This document shows positions 38,500 to 50,438 of a stretch of 64,000 nt of DNA, piece by piece; position 1 is the first letter of the stretch, and each line of letters starts with the position of its first letter. The stretch is from Agrocybe praecox (lineage: Eukaryota; Basidiomycota; Agaricomycetes; Agaricales; Agrocybaceae), in the NCBI GenBank assembly GCA_964017145.1, contig OZ024848.1:2058501-2122500 (forward strand), given 5' to 3'. The position numbers and the translations under genes are program-made. The notes under the pieces were generated by a model. That model saw nothing but the letters and a program-made list of their open reading frames with translations, was not told where the DNA came from and searched no databases.

Positions 38500-41400
38500 A
38501 TGTCCTACAGCGATGACTATGACGACCTCGCTGAAATTCCCCAGGATCACCAAAGTCTAGCAAACTATCCAACCACATCTTCAGCAGCCAACGATCGCGC
38601 TGTTAGGCGACGGAGCAGCAAGGGTAAGTAATCTCCATTCTTTGCTGTCCCCAATATGCGTCTAAAATCTGTCTACAGCCTGTGATCAATGTCGCAAATC
38701 AAAGTGCAAGTGCGAGCGTTCGGGTCCCAGTGAACCTTGTAAAAATTGTATCATGCTTGGAACCCGTATGTCGAACTTTTGGCACCGCTATTACTCGCTA
38801 ATCATCGACCATAGCATGCACATTTCTTGGTCCTTCGCGGAAACGCGGTCCGCCAAAAGGTTATATCGACGCTATTGAAGCTCGTCTCCACCAAACCGAG
38901 GCCCTTCTGGGCATCATGCTCGCTACCAACGACTCCAGGGCAAAGTCTCTGCTACGCGACATAGGAAAGGTATCTCAATTTCCCTTGCAACCGCCCTTGC
39001 TTTGCTGACACGATCATGTTATTTTTATGTAGGACCCGCTGGCAAAAGAAATCATTTCTCGGGTTGATAATTCTGCCTATGGTGTCAAAGGTCGCAAACG
39101 AGAGGACATTGCACTAAGTATTGGTGGCAAAATTCGTTCTGCGCAAAGTTCGGAAACTTCTCTTCCAGGTCAGACCAAAAGTGAAACAGCCGTGCTGGAC
39201 ATCACTTCCACTCAGTAAGCTATTTTTTGGACTGTATGCTTTCTTGATGTTCACCCCGCCGGTTAGTCCTTCAAATGAATGGCAGGACAGAGTCTCAAAT
39301 ATGCTCAGTACGGCTGCCGCTGCATCAGAGTCCTCACTGCCCTCAGATTCTCATCTAGATAGCCGCCAGACTTATACTCCAATATCTCATTCAAGCGACG
39401 AGAATTATTCACCTGGAGGACGCCGCCAACGACGCCGTCTTGGTGAAGAAGACTATCAAAGTGGCGACAACTTTGCGAATGCTGCATCGGCGCCGACGGT
39501 TTCGTTGGACCAACAGATACACCCCATTGATATTGTATCTACAGCCACAAACCGGACCCACACTAATCGCGGCCCGCCACTTCCTTTGAGTCCCAGGCAA
39601 GGTCAATTCCATCATCGCAATGGCAGCAGACGCACGTTGGACGTCCAAGGCGTCGACAGAAGAAGCTCGAGCGTCGATGAGAATAGTATGACCTCGGATA
39701 GCGAGGAGGAATTCATGGGGGCGGTGGGCCAATTGAGTCTCAACGAAGACGAGCAAGTGAGGTATCATGGGAAAGCGAGTGGATTGCACTTGTTGGGCAA
39801 CAAAGAGAGGGTAGATCGCAGGAACGAAGGCGGCATTTGGTAAGTCTTCTTTATTCTTATTCGGTCAAGTGAAACATATTTCTAATTGTTATTATTTTTC
39901 TCTTTTTTTTGTTTTCTTTTGATATCGCCGTTTTCTTTGGTTATAGGAGGTTTCCCAAGGCACGCGTATGGCCACCTTTACCGTCCGCTTCTGCTATTTT
40001 GGGTGGCGAAGAGGTATTCGCATCTCAGCTGCCGTCTCAGCAGATCCAAGAACACCTATTGGATCTCTATTTCACCTATGTACAGCCCATCTTCCCTATT
40101 ATCCACAAACAGTCATTTTTGGACTCTTATCGAGCTTCGTACGTTCTCGTTCCTCCATTGTTTAACCGATTTTTTCTCTCCTTCCTCTCTAACACATCAT
40201 TGGTCCTTTCAGATCATACGTTGATTCACCACATTCATCCGAGCCTGATGCGCCAAACAGTACTTCTCCTTTCAACCGAAGGCGGGGACGCGTTTCAACG
40301 TTGTTATTATTATCCATGTTCGCACTAGCCTCTCGCTACGACCAGACGATTTCGCCGCCACCCTCGGACTCGTCGATGATGTGGTCTGCGGGTGATGAGT
40401 ATCTCGACCGTGCCAAGGTCATTCTTGACAGGAGTTATTCGTCCTCACGGCCGTCGACGTGCCAGGCGCTTTTGCTGATGGGATACAGGGAAATAGGTAT
40501 TGGAGCCATGGCACAAGCATGGACTTACATCGGTATGGGGATTCGGATGGCACAAGACCTGGGAATGCATCGCAGTGCGGACGGCTGGGAAAGGGCGGGT
40601 CTTGGACGGCTCTTCAACGAGTGGGAACTCAATGAAAGGAAGAGGATATGGTATGGGTGTATTATCATGGATAAATATGTGTCTGCGTATATCGGTCAGT
40701 TTATTCTTCTTCCTTTCTTTGAATTGTATGAGATTGGGATTGCTAACGATCTTTAATATTGTAGGTCGACCTCTTATGATCTTTGAATGGGATTTCGATA
40801 CGACCTTGCCTAATGAGAATGATCCCGAGGAAATGGAGGAGACTATGGACACCCCAAGGGGCCAACGCTCATCTCCTGTTCCCGGACGGGTTATCTCGTG
40901 CTTCAACGCATCGGCGATCCTGTGTATGTCGAATTGTTTTCTTGCCTCACTGTTCTGGAAATGCATACTCAATTGTTTTTTATTTATTTTATTTTTATAG
41001 CGGGTATTTTGAGCATGATTGTTCAGTCGATATATGCAGTACGCCCTGTGTCTAGCAGGCATGCTGAATCGACCGTGCTGGAAGGGATGTTGGATAAGTG
41101 GTACATCGACCTTCCCGAACACTTACGATATGAGCCAAGCTCTTCCAAGTCAATACCCCTCCCCAATGTTTTGACACTTCATATGCAGTATTGGTGTGCC
41201 GTTTTGTTACTCCACCGACCTTTGTAACTCCCCTCCACATGTGTTTTCATTCATATTCTTACATTATATCTTTTTTTTTTTTGATATTAGTATACGGCAT
41301 GTTGTGCATGCAAAACAGAAACAGTACGTTATTTTATTTTCATGTGAATCGTTTCATGCCATGTGTGTTCTGACGATTATGTATATCAGATCAGAAGTGC

Positions 41401-42641
41401 CGGAAGACCCTGAAATAAAAGCTCTTGCAGCGAAGAGTTACGAACTCTGCAATGCGGCGGCGAACCACATCACTACGATAGGTTAGCCATCTGATGTTTT
41501 CACCTGTTTCCTCGTCTTCTATGCTAACGACACCTGGGTTTACGCAGTTACGCTCTATCAGGACAAGTACACCATCAGTCGTTGTTCAGTTTTCTTGTGT
41601 TACTATGTTTTCACTGCTAGTATTATGCATGATACCAATCGTGAGTTGTTGTTGTTGTTTAATCTCCAATCATGTTGGTTCCTAGCTGATCTTTTGCGTG
41701 TAGTTACCGTGCATCCGGAGGATCCCCAGGCTCGTATTGGGCTCTCAAAATGTATGAACACACTTCGCGCGATGGAAATCGTCTGGCCTAGTGCTGCGAG
41801 GGCCCTCGAGCTTTTCCGAGGTGCAAAGGGTGATGGGTCAGAGGGGGAGCCGACTGGCATACCTTTGACTCATGTGCAGACGGAGCGTCATAAGAGGTCC
41901 GCTGAGCAGCCTCTGGACGATAGTACTGGCAGGTTTGCAAATGCAGGAGCTTCCCAATCGTCGTTGGTCAGCTCGTACCCATACCAGTCGTCCATTCGGC
42001 AGCAGCAGCAGCAGCAGCAGGGCAATGCCACCGGGACGACGCATCACGCTCGGAATTCCTTTTCTCACGAACATGGGAATGCCAGTGTCTTCGCCGGGGG
42101 CGACGAAGTGTATCTTCCCCCACCTGTCTCACACCCAGCGCATTCTAATGCATCTTCCCTCGCTGGCGGTTCCGCTATGGTGGCTAATTCTGGATACTCG
42201 TGGCCGGGTGGTGATATGAATCCACATAATTATAATACGCCGTTGTCAACCGCGGTGCTTCCTCATGTATTCAGCACTGGGCTTGTCGATGATGGGATGC
42301 ACCATGGACACCATGCATCGTCGTCGTCATCGTCCCATGGCCGCATACATTCTCATGCAGACCACCACCATACTACGCATTCTCAGGGACGACGATATTC
42401 GCCTCCACCTCAGTTCTTTGACTATTCTAGTTATCCGCAATTTGGTATCCCCGAAAGCGTCCAGGTTTCCCATCCGCATACACAGACGTCGCAGAGTTCT
42501 ATGTTTATGCAAGACCAATATAGCATATATAGTAAGTCTCTTCCTCTCGTGTTCGTGTTCGTGAAAACTTAATTTATTCCTTCTCCTTCCTTCTTCCTGC
42601 TCCTTCTAATGATAGATAACCAAACTTACAACAACCGATAA
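38500..42641 (+). CDS. Zn2Cys6 fungal-specific transcription factor
   Basis: Start at MSYSDDYDDLAEIPQDHQS (38500); an in-frame ATG at 38317 is an alternative. The zinc cluster is CDQCRKSKCKCERSG, then PCKNC and TAC, with spacing C-x2-C-x6-C-x8-C-x2-C-x6-C. It is split by an intron after NCIMLGT. A dimerisation-like helix follows (EARLHQTEALLGIMLATND). The fungal_trans domain runs from FTYVQPIFPIIHKQSFLDSY (40075) through GMGIRMAQDLGMHRSADGW to YEPSSSKSIPLP. The C-terminus has a Gln run (42000-42020) and Ser/His-rich sequence. The stop at 42641 assumes a final intron after QDQYSIY; without it the frame ends at 42572. Nuclear DNA-binding activator or repressor; targets unknown. No biosynthetic cluster flanks it. 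Confidence 0.85.
42000..42020 (+). repeat. CAG7 tract encoding polyglutamine
   Basis: Seven CAG codons in the C-terminal part of the Zn2Cys6 protein. Confidence 0.9.
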
Positions 42642-43696
42642 CACTGAAAATATTCAACATCAAACTGTATTTCTATTCAAATCACGTCCCTCGTCGTGGA
42701 ACTCATTGGACTATTCTATTCATTCTATCCATCTATCTATCTCGGTTGCTTTCCTGTCTTTTCTTCTTTCTCCTTTCTTACCTATATCATTATTTTTCTT
42801 GCCTTGACTGCTCGTTGTACTTCCAGAACCGCAATTTGCTCTCACAACTTTCCTATTTTATTTTTTTCGAGTCTTCCCCTCTGTTCTTTGTCCCTCATGC
42901 TTTCGTCAAGCTTTCGCCGTCGCCTTTCACATCCTATCAATCATCACCACCAACACCAACGCCGACACCACCACGCCGTGCTAATCCTTCACAATTTCTA
43001 TTGGAGCCTACCCATATTGCTCCGCCGTATAATAATCCGTAAGTTACGGATTCCGTGTTCAGACTATATAGGTGTTTTAGTAGGTTTATTCCGTGGACCA
43101 CTCCTACTATTACTCCTACTCCTACTACTATCCCAGATTTCTGTTGTTGTTGTTTTCATTATACTCATTACGCACTCTAATTAAAAGTAATTCACTATAT
43201 TACTTATGACCCAGAAAAATCTAATGATGTTGGCAATTTGTAGTACAATTTTTTTTTGTGTAGCTGCAAAGGGTGTTGTCAGTTGGTATCGTGTGTTGCG
43301 GTGGTAGGTTGGTAGGTCATCTCAAGAAGGTAAAAATTTCCCTCTGGGTGGAGAAGGATATAAAGCAAAAAAATACATAACACTCAGGAAAAGGGTGGCG
43401 GTAGAGTTTGCCGGTAGACGCCGGATCATCAGGCCAAATTTGGACTTTGTAATGTCGGAAGCGAAGGCCTTATCAGATAAATGCTTCGGGCGACGAGCGA
43501 ACGTGTTGATGTTCTGGTCCTTGAAACCAACATGTGCTCACTACTCCTATCACTTACCTCTCAACGCTATCAGCGTCGGGAGACTTCTTGGTTTATTTCT
43601 TGGTCTCTTCCATATATCATACTATCTAAACACTGATTTTCGACACTATCTAACTCACACACATTATTCGTTCAAGGACATTCATACTATATCATC
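42642..43696. other. intergenic, pyrimidine-rich
   Basis: Long CT-rich stretches (42690-43000) follow the transcription factor gene. The PNP promoter lies at the right end. No gene recognised. Confidence 0.5.
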
Positions 43697-44906
43697 ATGA
43701 GCGATCATTCGGCAATTCCTCAGTCATTTGCAGCTTCGTTGGAGGCCATTAAAGGTGCTCTACCACCAAAGCTGCTGTCTCCTCGTGTCGGTATCGTCTG
43801 TGGGTCTGGTCTTAGTGGAATTGCTGCCCAGTTTAGAGAGACTGTGCTTGTTCCTTATGAGACCATCCCGGGCTTCTCGAAGAGCACCGGTGAGTGATAC
43901 ATTTCTAGTTTTGGTTGTATCGACTTGTACTGATAAGCGGGGAAAGTTCCGGGTCATAAGAGTGCACTTGCGTTTGGTTTGTTGGGGAGTGGGGAAGGTG
44001 TACCGGTAGTAGCTATGCTTGGGAGGGTAATGATGACACTTCTAACGGTTCTCGAGCTAGGGTCTGACTCGTTCCCTTTTTTTATAGTTCCATCCTTACG
44101 AAGGGCATTCCTTATCTTCTGTCGTTTATCCTATCCGGGTCATGGCAAAGTTAGGAGTTAAGAATGTTATCAGTACGCCCTTTGCACAGTATCTCACGAG
44201 TGATTTAAAGTTCTGAATGTTTTTGAAGTCACCAACGCTGCTGGATCTCTGAATCCTGACATTCCTGTCGGAACGAGTATGGCTTCTATTCTTCTTTCAT
44301 ATGGCATGCTAATGATCATTCAAGTCGTTGTGATTCAGGATCATCTGGCTCTTCCCAACTTGACTGGGATGAATCCGTTACTTGGACCACAAACATCCCC
44401 TAATCTTCTTCGCTTCTTGCCGTTGTCGGATGCTTACTCTCCTGAACTTCGTCGATTGGTTTTCCTTGCGGCTAATAAATTACAACTAGAGGATTCTGCA
44501 TTAGCAGAAGGTACTTATGCTTGGGTCAGCGGGCCAACATATGAGACGCCAGCCGAAGGCCGATTCCTTAGGAGAATAGGTGCAGACGTTGTCGGCATGA
44601 GTACCGTTCCTGAAGTCCTTGCCGCGCGGGAAGAAGGGCTGAATGTTATGGTCTTGAGCTTGGTAACCAATTTTGTAGTCATCCCTGTGACGTATCGCAG
44701 CATCAAAGAGGAAGTAAAGGCAGAGGTGTGTATTGTATCCGATGAAATATTATTCTTGTCTCAACTCCTCGCACCATTAGCTCCTTGGAAAGAAAGTCGA
44801 GCTTCCAATTGCGCAAGTTGTTTCTCATGAAGAGGTTCTTTCCATTGGGAAAGAAAAAGCTGGTGTTCTTATGCAACTAGTAGAAAATGTCGTTGATGCT
44901 CTGTAA
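43697..44906 (+). CDS. PNP1: purine nucleoside phosphorylase
   Basis: Converts inosine or guanosine plus phosphate to free base and ribose-1-phosphate in purine salvage; cytosolic. Starts MSDHSAIPQSFAASLEAIKG. The phosphate-binding loop VGIVCGSGLSGIA and the VPGHKSALAFGLLG segment are visible after the first intron. The exon at 44090 gives FHPYEGHSLSSVVYPIRVM. The next exons give VTNAAGSLNPDIPVG and DHLALPNLTGMNPLLGP. The base-binding region has YAWVSGPTYETPAEGRFL, VGMSTVPEVLAA and LSLVTNFV. These are the signatures of the trimeric class I family. The end is ENVVDAL. Family members are about 290-320 residues, and this one fits. Confidence 0.95.
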
Positions 44907-45370
44907 TCATGGTAGACGGGCAGTACATTTTGATTGTGTTAATAACTAGGTTTTTGCGGTGATGCTTCCCGCGTCTGGGAGTCTATGATTGCCAGAGTAA
45001 ATATAGTTGAATAATTCTAACTGACTTCATAGTCCTGTTACTTATACCCCGAACACCTCAGGTCAATTATACATGAGTGTTATTGCTTTTTCTATTACCG
45101 CATCTTGCGCCAAGCGCTGCAAATTTCCCCAAAAAAATTGACGCTCGGCAGATTTGGGTTTCGATCATCCCCTTTTTATTCGATTATTTTTTATTTGCTC
45201 TTAGCAGATATACCATATTTGGCTTATACCGGCATCTGCTATGCTAAACACTGGCAGCTCTCAATCTGTCTCCACATCGACGGCGTCCACATCCCACAGC
45301 GCTCTAAAGTATCTCTCATGGAAGTATGTCGATAGCGCACAGTAACTCCGGCAGGGCCCTTGGCCTCACA
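44907..45370. other. intergenic between PNP1 and the Ldb17-like gene
   Basis: Flanking sequence only; a short frame at 45105-45335 has no recognisable domain. Confidence 0.45.
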
Positions 45371-47654
45371 ATGGAGGATGATCTTGGGATTGTGTATCTT
45401 ATAGAATCTGCCCAGCAATTTTGGTCTGGTGAGTATACGAAACCCGCGATAATTGCCATTCCTAATGCCAACGCAACGTAGAGCTCGAAGATATCCTGAG
45501 ACTACCTGAAGATGAAACCCCGACCCTTTCTCTGCTGGACGCTACGCTACGACGGTTCATGGCATTATGTGCGACCTACCACGGCACGTGTAGTCCTTCA
45601 TTCCTTCATTGAAGACCCTCAGGGTTATGCTAAACCTCCTTGTAGAGCAATATCTCCAGAGCCCGCTGCAGCTGGAACACGCATGCAACTATTTGATGAA
45701 TTCCGAGTTGTTCGAGTTCCATTCAGAGCGAATGTTAGAGTTAATAGTGGACGAGGCTAGAACTGTACGCATGTTCGAGAAGGTTTTATATTCCAATTCA
45801 AACTAACCGTGTTAGGACAGATTACGGACCCCCATTCAGCTTTCATATCTTATGAAGTGCTATTCTACTATGGTCAACATCGAGCAGACTTCTTTCGTTC
45901 ACATAAACGTTGGCAACCCCTTTTACCTTTGTTGATGGACCATATTTTGGTGGAAATCGATCCCGATATAGAGGACACTTACGCTGGCACAACCGCTGGA
46001 AGGAGCTCGAACTTTTCTGCAGTTCCCATTCCCATAGAAGCGAAGCTTAGGAGTTTGTGCGTAAAACTCTTGTATGAAGTGTGTAAGGTTCAGACGTTGA
46101 CCGTCCAGGATTTGAGTACGTCGTTTGTCACTCATTGTCATTTTTCACTCGCTCATTTTCTTTACAGAGATTTTCGACGACCATTTCTTGGATTATTTGT
46201 TTGATTTGGTTGAACAGACAAAATATATGCACGACGAAAGCTTTAATTATTCGGTTATCAAGTTAATCGTGAGAGACACGTTCTTCTGCTTCTGGACTGT
46301 ATTGCCTACCAATTTTTGGATTAGATCGCGTTGAACGAACAGTTTATGGTAGCTGCTCTCGGGGACGAAGTTCCGAATTCAGCAGCCGCTAAAAAGGATG
46401 CTCCCGAGCATAGAAATCGAGTTATTCGAGTCATGATGCGACGTTTGGGATCATGTGGAACATTTGGGGAAAACATGATATTCATGTTGAATAGAACAAG
46501 TGAGTTATTTTCTGTGGGTTCCGAGACGGATTTTTAATTTACCGTTTGCAGAATATACAACAGAGGATCTATGTGTGAAATTGCTCATTCTGAAGATCCT
46601 ATATGTTCTCTTTTCTACGAAAGGAATGTCTGAATTCTTCTATACTAACGATCTCTGTGTTCTTGTCGACGTTTTCCTAAGAGAACTCGCTGACCTGGAC
46701 GAGGAAAATGAATCGGTGCGAAAAATATCTTGAAAGTTTTCATATCGCTTGCACTGATAAATGACTTAGCTTCGCCATACTTACCTTCGTGTTCTACACC
46801 CTCTTCTCACAAAGACTCAGTTGCGAGACACACCTTACAAACGGCCCCAAATTCTTGTGACCTTGGAGGGGATGATCGCCAACCCTCAGATGCGTGAAAT
46901 TAATTCAACGACCAAGCGTCTTGTCGAACGCTGTCTTGGAGGAGACTGGTGTGTCTCGTTGAGAGAAAGACCCAATAGTTCTGGACAGAATGGTCGTGGT
47001 CTACGAGTCGGAAGCCCTACTCTCAGTGAAGGGTCCACCATCCTCAGTCCCCCTGGGCAGATAGGGTCCACCTCTATAGCTGCTGCTCAGCATGTCGAAG
47101 CTTCGGGATCAAATAAAGTAATGAAATCAATGAAATACAGCAAGAGCGTGGAAAATCTTTCGGGTCGTCTCGACCCACCACGAGAACTACCCTTGCGATC
47201 GCCTTTAGATCAAGTGCGTAGACCGAGTAATGCAAGTGTACACAGCCTTCCGAGTGCCATAGCCGCCAATTTTTCGAAACTCAACATTTCCTCGCCTGCT
47301 ACGAAAAAACGGAGTCCCGTCCACCGCGAAGTTGATGGCAGTACCTATCCACAACGGCATAATTCTCTAGATCCTGATCATCTATCTCTACGTATACACG
47401 TTACTCAGCCGCCTCATTCACCTTCGCATCTACATTCCCCAATATCCCCGACTCTTTCGGCTTCCGATAGTGATTTTTCAGCTGTGCCCCCCACTCGCAG
47501 ACGTCCTCCACCTCCGCCCAAACGTCGAAAACCCCCTGCGATCCCGGTTGGTCACACAAATAGTGGGGCGACTATCACGTCTATTCGATCTTCCGAGCCA
47601 AGTCCTCTATCGAAGGTTCACAAACCTCAGGTTGGAGCCCAACCAGTGTCATAG
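45371..47654 (+). CDS. LDB17: Ldb17/Dip1 (SPIN90-like) actin and endocytosis regulator
   Basis: Start MEDDLGIVYLIESAQQFW (45371). The leucine-rich SPIN90-type domain runs over several exons: LLDATLRRFMALCATYH, YLQSPLQLEHACNYLM, DPHSAFISYEVLFYYGQH, RSLCVKLLYEVCKVQ, NRVIRVMMRRLGSCGTFGEN, LILKILYVLFSTKGMSEFFY and ELADLDEENESLRHTYLRV. The C-terminus is disordered and Pro/Arg-rich (RRRPPPPPKRRKPPAIP), suitable for binding SH3 domains. Dip1/SPIN90 proteins activate the Arp2/3 complex to seed linear filaments; yeast Ldb17 acts at endocytic patches. Joining ALCATYH to EQYLQSP needs a GC-AG intron (45584-45645). All other introns are ordinary. Confidence 0.85.
45584..45645 (+). other. probable GC-AG intron in LDB17
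   Basis: Donor G|GCACGT, acceptor TTGTAG, 62 nt, with a CTAAAC-like branch point. It is the only splice I found that keeps the conserved frame on both sides. Confidence 0.55.
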
Positions 47655-48054
47655 GAATCTGTCGGATTTGTCACGCCTTAACATGGCATTGTCTGGGTTC
47701 TTCCCTTTTCCTGGCGTATTCTGCGTATCATTTATCAGCCTTCAGCTTCAGGCTTCAGGATGGATTTTTTTCTTACGGACAATCATGAAATCAGCAACCT
47801 ACATTTATTGTATATACTACTCTCTAATTGACATATCGTTGCATACTAGACATCATTCGGAAATTCTATTTACTTTTTTCCGCGAATTCTCAAATGACAA
47901 TGTATACCTTGCCATTGGCAACGTTATTCTATCACCACGTGGGAAAGTCAATTGTTAATGAGCCCCGCTTAATGGAATCAACTTTTTTTGTTTACCGTGA
48001 CCATGATCAGCCACACACCACTTTTTCATCCTCTGTTTCTCCTTCTCCTCCACC
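47655..48054. other. intergenic
   Basis: 3' flank of LDB17 and a CT-rich stretch directly before the next ATG. Nothing else recognised. Confidence 0.5.
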
Positions 48055-50169
48055 ATGAATCAAGCTAGATGCTCGGCAGTTGATTCGCTCCGCAATGCTT
48101 GTCCAATTCTAACCAAGGAGGGTTCCAAGTGGTGTCCGAGGCATGATGCAGTAAGTAATGTTACCCCTGTTTCTTACCGTCTAATAATGGGGACTTCAGG
48201 AACGGAAAAAACTTTATTCGGGATATAAAACGAACCATGCAGCCCTCGACGCTTTTCCCGAATACACATATTCGGCTTGTCGGAACGTTAAGACAGTCAG
48301 AAAGTGCAAGTCCTTCGAAACAGCGCGTGGATGGAGTCAGGCACTACGACGGAAGTTGAGGCTGTTGGATGAGTGCGTGTGGAAAGTTTGAAGCAGACAA
48401 GGCGTTGAAGTCGACTCTATAGGTGTATCAAAGCGCGTTCATATTTCAGTGAAAGATTCTTCGGGTACGTTTGAACAGAAAATCGCGTGCCAATCCTGTT
48501 AATTTTGCTCTTGATCTTCTAGAAATGATATGGTTTGTGCATGGGATCAATTTACACGACATAAATTTAAAGTTCTCGCAGGACTTCGGCCATAAAACCT
48601 TCTGGCACTATCTCCAAAAGCAGCGAAACGAGGTAGAAGGTATTCTTGAAAATGTGGAACAGCGCGCATACGAGCTATTACTAGCCTCGAAGAATGCGTC
48701 ATGGGTTTTGGACGATCGCCAAGCTTCGTCAGAAGAACAAGTGGAGGAGTGCGGTGTATATGACGAAGAACCTCTCACCAAAGCACCTGTGAAGACCCCC
48801 CTTGCTTCTCACACTTTGGAAGAAGAGGTTGAAGATCCACTAGATGTTGCCATTCGGGAGAAGAAGGAGGAAATATGGGAGAAGATATGGACTCGGTTGG
48901 CTCGGTATTGCTCACCTGCTCGTTCCAAGTATCACAGTGAACGAAATGCAGTCATATGGTCATGCATCTGCCGTGCCATCTACAGGGACCCGATGCTCAT
49001 GATCGTGGCTCAAAATTACCAAGACGTGAAGTCCCTGGTAACAGATACCAGCCTCGATTTGTCAACTGTGGAAAAACTGTGGGCGGCCATCAAGGAGCTG
49101 TCTGTGGACGACGTACGTGCCGCCATTGACGACGTGCTGCACCCCAAACGACAAACGGGTGACTATGTGGTAGTGTTCGGCACTCGCTTGCATAAAGAAC
49201 TCAGTAGGCAGAGTCTTCCGTTCCACGGATGGGGTCATATGACGGCTGTCTTTCCTTGTTACTCTTGTGTACGGCGCGCGTGTCAAACGGTAAGTCTTCT
49301 TTCACCCCAGTCTCTTGACGGCTTGACATTTCTAAAAATTGGTATACTTATATTTGTATCAGGTCGATGACGTCGTTGCGCTCACACGATATGCTCTTCT
49401 GAGCGGCAGTGGGTTGGCTCAGTCGTACACGAAATACGACTTTGATTATGATGGATGGCGGACATTAGCGTTGTGCGGCTTCATCCCTAATAACATCGAA
49501 GATGCCGGTCCACGATATGTAGTCGAGAAAAGCAATTCGTCTTACGGCCGAAAGGCACCTCAGTGGACAGAAACAAGGACCAACAACGCAATATGCGCGG
49601 GTCTCTCGCTGAAAGATCCAAAGTCACAATCTTTCGTAGATGCCTGCCTCCGGCATGAAGATCTTATGGTTCTCTGCCGTAAAGGACCTCATGGTGAAAT
49701 CCTTCGCTCAACCAAGCGTCTAATTGGCGCTGAGCGACGGACAGCGGACACCCGCGCCGGCTTGAAAAAAATGCCATGGGATCAAGCTGATGCTGTCTTC
49801 TTTCAGGACACTGTTCTGGAAGAAGCCCGACCCCTCCTATACGCTGGAAAGTATTTGGACGGCTGTTATCAAGTTGCCATCGTTCATAATGGTGAAGGAG
49901 AGGTGCAGGAATTTGTTAGCGAACTTGTCAAAATCTGGGAAGAAGTCTACGGAGTCGATGATTTCAGAGATTTATTGGTTGAGATCGGTCACAAATACTT
50001 GGATAGTGAAGAATTGGAAGTGGACGAAAAACCGAGACCGAACGAGATACCCATTCTACCAAATACCGAGCTGGATGTTATATTGTCCTACAAACAATTG
50101 TGGGGACGAACGCCTAGGGAAGGCCGGTTGGCAGACGATGAAATCCAACTTGAGGTAATCTCTTTGTGA
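48055..50169 (+). CDS. C-C-C-H finger protein of unknown function
   Basis: Starts MNQARCSAVDSLRNACPILT, continuing to SKWCPRHDAE. The spacing Cys6, Cys16, Cys27 and His30 looks like a small zinc-binding knuckle. A basic helical region follows (RKKLYSGYKTNHAALDAF, then SQALRRKLRLLDECIKARSY). After the 52-nt intron ending ctcgcag comes DFGHKTFWHYLQKQRNEVEG, and then a long helical part. The second half (from 49365) is DDVVALTRYALLSGSGLAQS, then YDFDYDGWRTLALCGFIPN, WDQADAVFFQDTVLEEARP and a charged end. All exons join in frame and codon use looks normal. I do not recognise a characterised homologue; similar architecture is, to my knowledge, found as hypothetical proteins in agaricomycetes. Zinc binding is inferred. 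Confidence 0.75.
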
Positions 50170-50438
50170 CCATCTTCCAAGATCAAGATATTTTAATTTT
50201 GCCGAGTATTCGTCTTTTCTGCACTTTGTGAAGCTCTTTTCATTCCATAATTTTGGGTGGAAGATCGCCCGGCCCACTTTCCCGTCCTCGTGATATTGTT
50301 TTCATTCAACCCTTTGTACCATTCACCCCACTCTGATCCTAATCTATATGCTTCTCCTATATGCTTCTCTAAATTAATTACTGCTCTCTCTTTTCTATAA
50401 GATGGTCCAGACATATCTTTTTATCTGTAGAAAGCGTC

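Noticed and set aside
45592..45609. 8-bp direct repeat ccttcatt that seemed to frameshift LDB17
   Set aside because: It falls inside the proposed GC-AG intron, so no coding lesion is needed.
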